From Chrysopilus asiliformis (taxonomy: Eukaryota > Arthropoda > Insecta > Diptera > Rhagionidae), in the NCBI GenBank assembly GCA_964034945.1, contig OZ035962.1, positions 29,973,943-30,037,942 of the forward strand: DNA of 64,000 nucleotides. Reading direction: 5' to 3'. The position numbers and the translations under genes were made by a program. Numbering within the stretch: the stretch's first letter is position 1; each line of letters opens with the position of its first letter. The notes beneath the pieces were generated by a model. That model worked only from the letters and a program-made list of their open reading frames with translations. It had not been told where the DNA came from and did no database searches. Shown one piece after another: positions 61,431-64,000 of the stretch.

Positions 61431-61700
61431 TATTTATTTTCCATTTTAGCCCATTTCTCGCTGCCGTAAATCGTGCAAATCGTGTCGCTGTCGTGTGTGC
61501 GGAGTCGATGGGTTAAAAACGCCATAAACGATTAATTTGAGCGTTTATCAAGCAACAAAAGCCGTAAATGTGCGACGCGCAATGGGCACAAGGAATGAAA
61601 TCCTCCACAAATGTCGCGTGTTAACGACAATAAATCCCGCGATAAGGCTAATGGGTTACAAAAGACCGTATAGCCACCGAAATGAATGAAAAATAAATAA
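61430..61700. promoter_or_regulatory. GC-richer island with homeodomain-type sites, enhancer candidate
   Basis: This 270-bp section contrasts with its AT-rich surroundings. It has GCCATAAACGATTAATTTGA, GCGTTTATCAAG, GCCGTAAATG, TGCGACGCGCAATG, GTCGCGTGTTAACGAC and CCGCGATAAGG, several of them posterior Hox/Caudal-like (TTTAT or ATAAA) or homeodomain (TAAT) cores. No open frame is convincing. Confidence 0.3.
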
Positions 61701-62347
61701 AAAAACGTGCAAATCCTACAAGAAAAAAAACATATGTAAATGCCTTCTTTATCGGTATGCGCTTTTAAATTCAGGACTCATTCCGTGTTCAGAAAAACAT
61801 TTCGTGTACCCACGGTCCCTACAAATTCCACAGGAGCTTTTTGTACAACATTCAAACGTCGAGAGTCGGGATGTTTTTTTTTTGCTTTTCTTTTTTTCGT
61901 ACCTTTAAAAAAGGTGGAAATAACAAAACATCGAAGAAATGCGTTTCTTCCTGTTAAATTGTTAAACGGTGTACCTTTTTTTCGCTCATGATGGTTGCTA
62001 AATTCCTTGTGGTTCTCATATTAAATATTTAAACTGTAACAGGATTTAATTAAGTCACTTTTGGCACGTGGAAAGCATTTTCAGGTTTATGTGGAATTTC
62101 ATTTGCTAAAAAGTACAATTCTGCTATAACAATTTCTTTAAAGCCTCTTAAAATCGACTCGACTATTTTTAATATTATAATTAAAACCTACTTTTCTTAG
62201 TAATATTAATGTGTTACATATGAAAATAAATGGGAGTACCCATATTTGCGATATTTTTTTCAAAATGTTTAAAAGAACATATCCATAATTTTTTCAGACA
62301 AAAAAAAATATTAGAGAAAAAAAAACATTTTTCATTCACATAGTTAA
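61701..62347. other. AT-rich non-coding stretch
   Basis: Nothing supported. The ATG-started frame at 61740-61991 lies partly in T-rich sequence and has no domain. Confidence 0.35.
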
Positions 62348-62483
62348 CACATTGACTGCCATGGCTATCATTTTCGATAGCTGGGTCTACAATCTATATG
62401 CATACATACATACATTCTACATACGTCTACATGTATTGGCATCTCCCTTACATTTTTGCAAAATTGGTCTGGCAGTCAACGTG
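62348..62483. mobile_element. 136-bp piggyBac-type MITE (TTAA-flanked)
   Basis: TTAA lies at 62344-62347 and 62484-62487. The ends CACATTGACTGCCA and, inverted, CACGTTGACTGCCA differ at one base. The interior includes CATACATACATACATTC and CTACATACGTCTACATG. The (C)A(C)RTTGACTGCC terminus is a recurrent piggyBac-type end in insects. No coding capacity. Confidence 0.9.
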
Positions 62484-64000
62484 TTAAAGCATAAAGGAAC
62501 TTTCAGTGAAAAAATATACTCCTCGTTTGTATAAATTATCGTTTGAATTGCTATATAAAATTGTATGAATAATTAGGGTATATTTGAATTTTCAGAGTAA
62601 TCAATTTTATGTCAAATAATTCGATTAAAGAAAATCATTTTAATTTTATTGGAATCGATTTAAAAAAAAACTACAAAATACTTTTTATAATGTTCCTGAT
62701 TGCTGCCAAAGGTAATATTGATTTTAAAATGTAAATTGTTAATTTAAATTTTGCAGATGTTAAAATAATTCAAGTAATGTAATTATTCCAAAAATTCCAA
62801 TGAGCTTTATAAATACAACTATTCTGTTGTTAATTTTCCGATTATTGATAAATCACTCAAATAAATAAAATCAATAAAATATTTCGAATATTGGAAAACT
62901 CAGTTTTTTTTAAATCGGAGTTTTGTCGTTTCTGATACAGATTTTTATGCTATTTCCAATGACAAGTTTAATTTAATCCTATCTCCAAGAATGAAGAAGT
63001 GAATACCGTTTAAAGAACATGATCTCCGATATAAATCTTTTAAATTACGTCACCTTTAACCCACTCTCCCTCACATTTAGCTTTTTTTTTGGTTTAAGTG
63101 AAGTTTACATCCGGGCTACAGATTTTTAAGCCTAGAGATGTCCAAAACAATTATTTTTGTTTTTGAATATAAAAATCAATATATTTAAAAAATAATGATT
63201 GGAACTCCTAAATATGTAAATGCGTTGCTGTACTTTTCATTTGTCATCAACATTATTTATCTAACAGCAACTTTTTCGCATTCATTTACAAAAAAGATTA
63301 TTCAATGATTCATTTTGTCACACAAATAAATATCACAAACATATTTGCACTGTCCTCACCCCTAAACTTAAACAAATTCATAAAATAATGGTTAATATTT
63401 ACGAATCCAAGGTAATTAAATATCAATAATTGATGAAAATCGAATTACGATTCATGTGACATAAATCAATGTTTATGAAACCAGCCAATGTAGTTATAAA
63501 AGTCATATGATTATAAACACTGTATTATTACGCGGAATTGCAAATAATAGTATTATTTCTGGGGTTTTACTTAAGAACACAACGTTTGTATATTTAAAAT
63601 AATTACAATGAAAATCTTTATTTATGAATACTTTGTGTTTTTTCAAAAGAAAAGTTACATCACTAAAATATTCTTGTTAGCTATTTGTATTTCTGTTACA
63701 CAGTATTTCTGTCAGCTAACCATGTAGGTAAATAAATAATCACATTGTTAATCAATATAGTATACCGAAATATGCAAAAAATGCAAATCACAGTTAGTTC
63801 AAATAAACGTTTCAAATTTTTGAAATGTGGTCTAATCTATACAGTGTGTTCCACAGAAACGTGTGTCGCAGCAATTTTTTATACTTGCTTGCACAAGTGT
63901 GTGTGATGCCAATTTTCTTTGCTTATACTATTGCCTTTTTCGCGCTATAATTAATTTTTCAGTACAGTTATCATATTTTGGTAAATTAAGACTAAAGGCC
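62484..64000. other. AT-rich non-coding stretch to the window edge
   Basis: No exon, paired repeat ends or structured RNA was supported. Composition is strongly A/T with short homopolymer runs. Confidence 0.4.

Noticed and set aside
1..64000. CRISPR arrays, operons, tRNA or rRNA genes
   Set aside because: Direct repeats present are contiguous tandem units without unique spacers, the DNA is eukaryotic in gene structure, and no cloverleaf or rRNA-like sequence was recognised by eye.

Overview
The window reads as AT-rich, gene-poor nuclear DNA from an insect, most likely a fly (Diptera). The evidence is exons with metazoan splice signals and long introns, repeated copies of a DINE-1/INE-1-like (mini-me-like) element with a (GTCC/GTCT)n core, a mariner relic, piggyBac-type TTAA elements and CTAG-ended Helitron tails. 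There are no operons, CRISPR arrays, recognisable tRNAs or rRNAs. Species and chromosome cannot be told from the sequence.

Only three host coding segments look real. (1) An intronless + strand ORF at 1710-2351 encodes a secreted, cysteine-rich, lipocalin-like protein of 213 aa. (2) A minus-strand first coding exon at 43130-42770 has a signal peptide and a strong GTGAGT donor. (3) A minus-strand internal exon at 6431-6128 has a polypyrimidine-CAG acceptor and a GTAAAA donor. The phases of (2) and (3) fit: the first leaves one base of a codon and the second begins with two. They may therefore belong to one secreted or cell-surface gene with an intron of about 36 kb. The lipocalin-like gene would then lie, on the opposite strand, inside the next intron of that gene. 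The region right of 43.2 kb would be its upstream flank.

Layout: 1-560 is a 72-bp minisatellite. 1.7-2.4 kb is the lipocalin-like gene. 2.9-3.1 kb is a small TA-flanked repeat. 4.8-5.4 kb is a DINE-1-like element. 6.1-6.4 kb is the internal exon. 8.2-8.95 kb holds two 272-bp CACTCAG-ended MITEs in opposite orientation. 11-13 kb is a cluster of a truncated DINE-1-like copy and three other MITEs. 15.2 and 17.2 kb hold reversed Helitron material. 17.6 kb is a DINE-1-like copy with a 24-G run. 21.5 kb is a foldback element. 20-26 kb carries older reversed DINE-like copies. 32.0-32.5 kb is a TAA-flanked MITE. 36.0 and 41.1 kb are further DINE-1-like copies, the latter with about 310 bp of GTCY repeat. 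42.8-43.1 kb is the first exon. 46.8-47.6 kb is a dead mariner. 48.5-50.2 kb is a hairpin, a six-copy 122-bp tandem array and a Helitron tail. 52.3-53.5 kb is an internally deleted piggyBac element that keeps both ends, both TTAA sites, an N-terminal intron and the C-terminal zinc-binding tail. 55.5 and 62.3 kb are small TTAA-flanked MITEs. A few more GC-rich, homeodomain-site-rich patches (37.4, 39.3 and 61.4 kb) are enhancer candidates.

No new multi-gene system is visible. The most informative items are the candidate giant-intron gene, the deleted piggyBac with its intact ends, and the densely layered non-autonomous DNA transposons.
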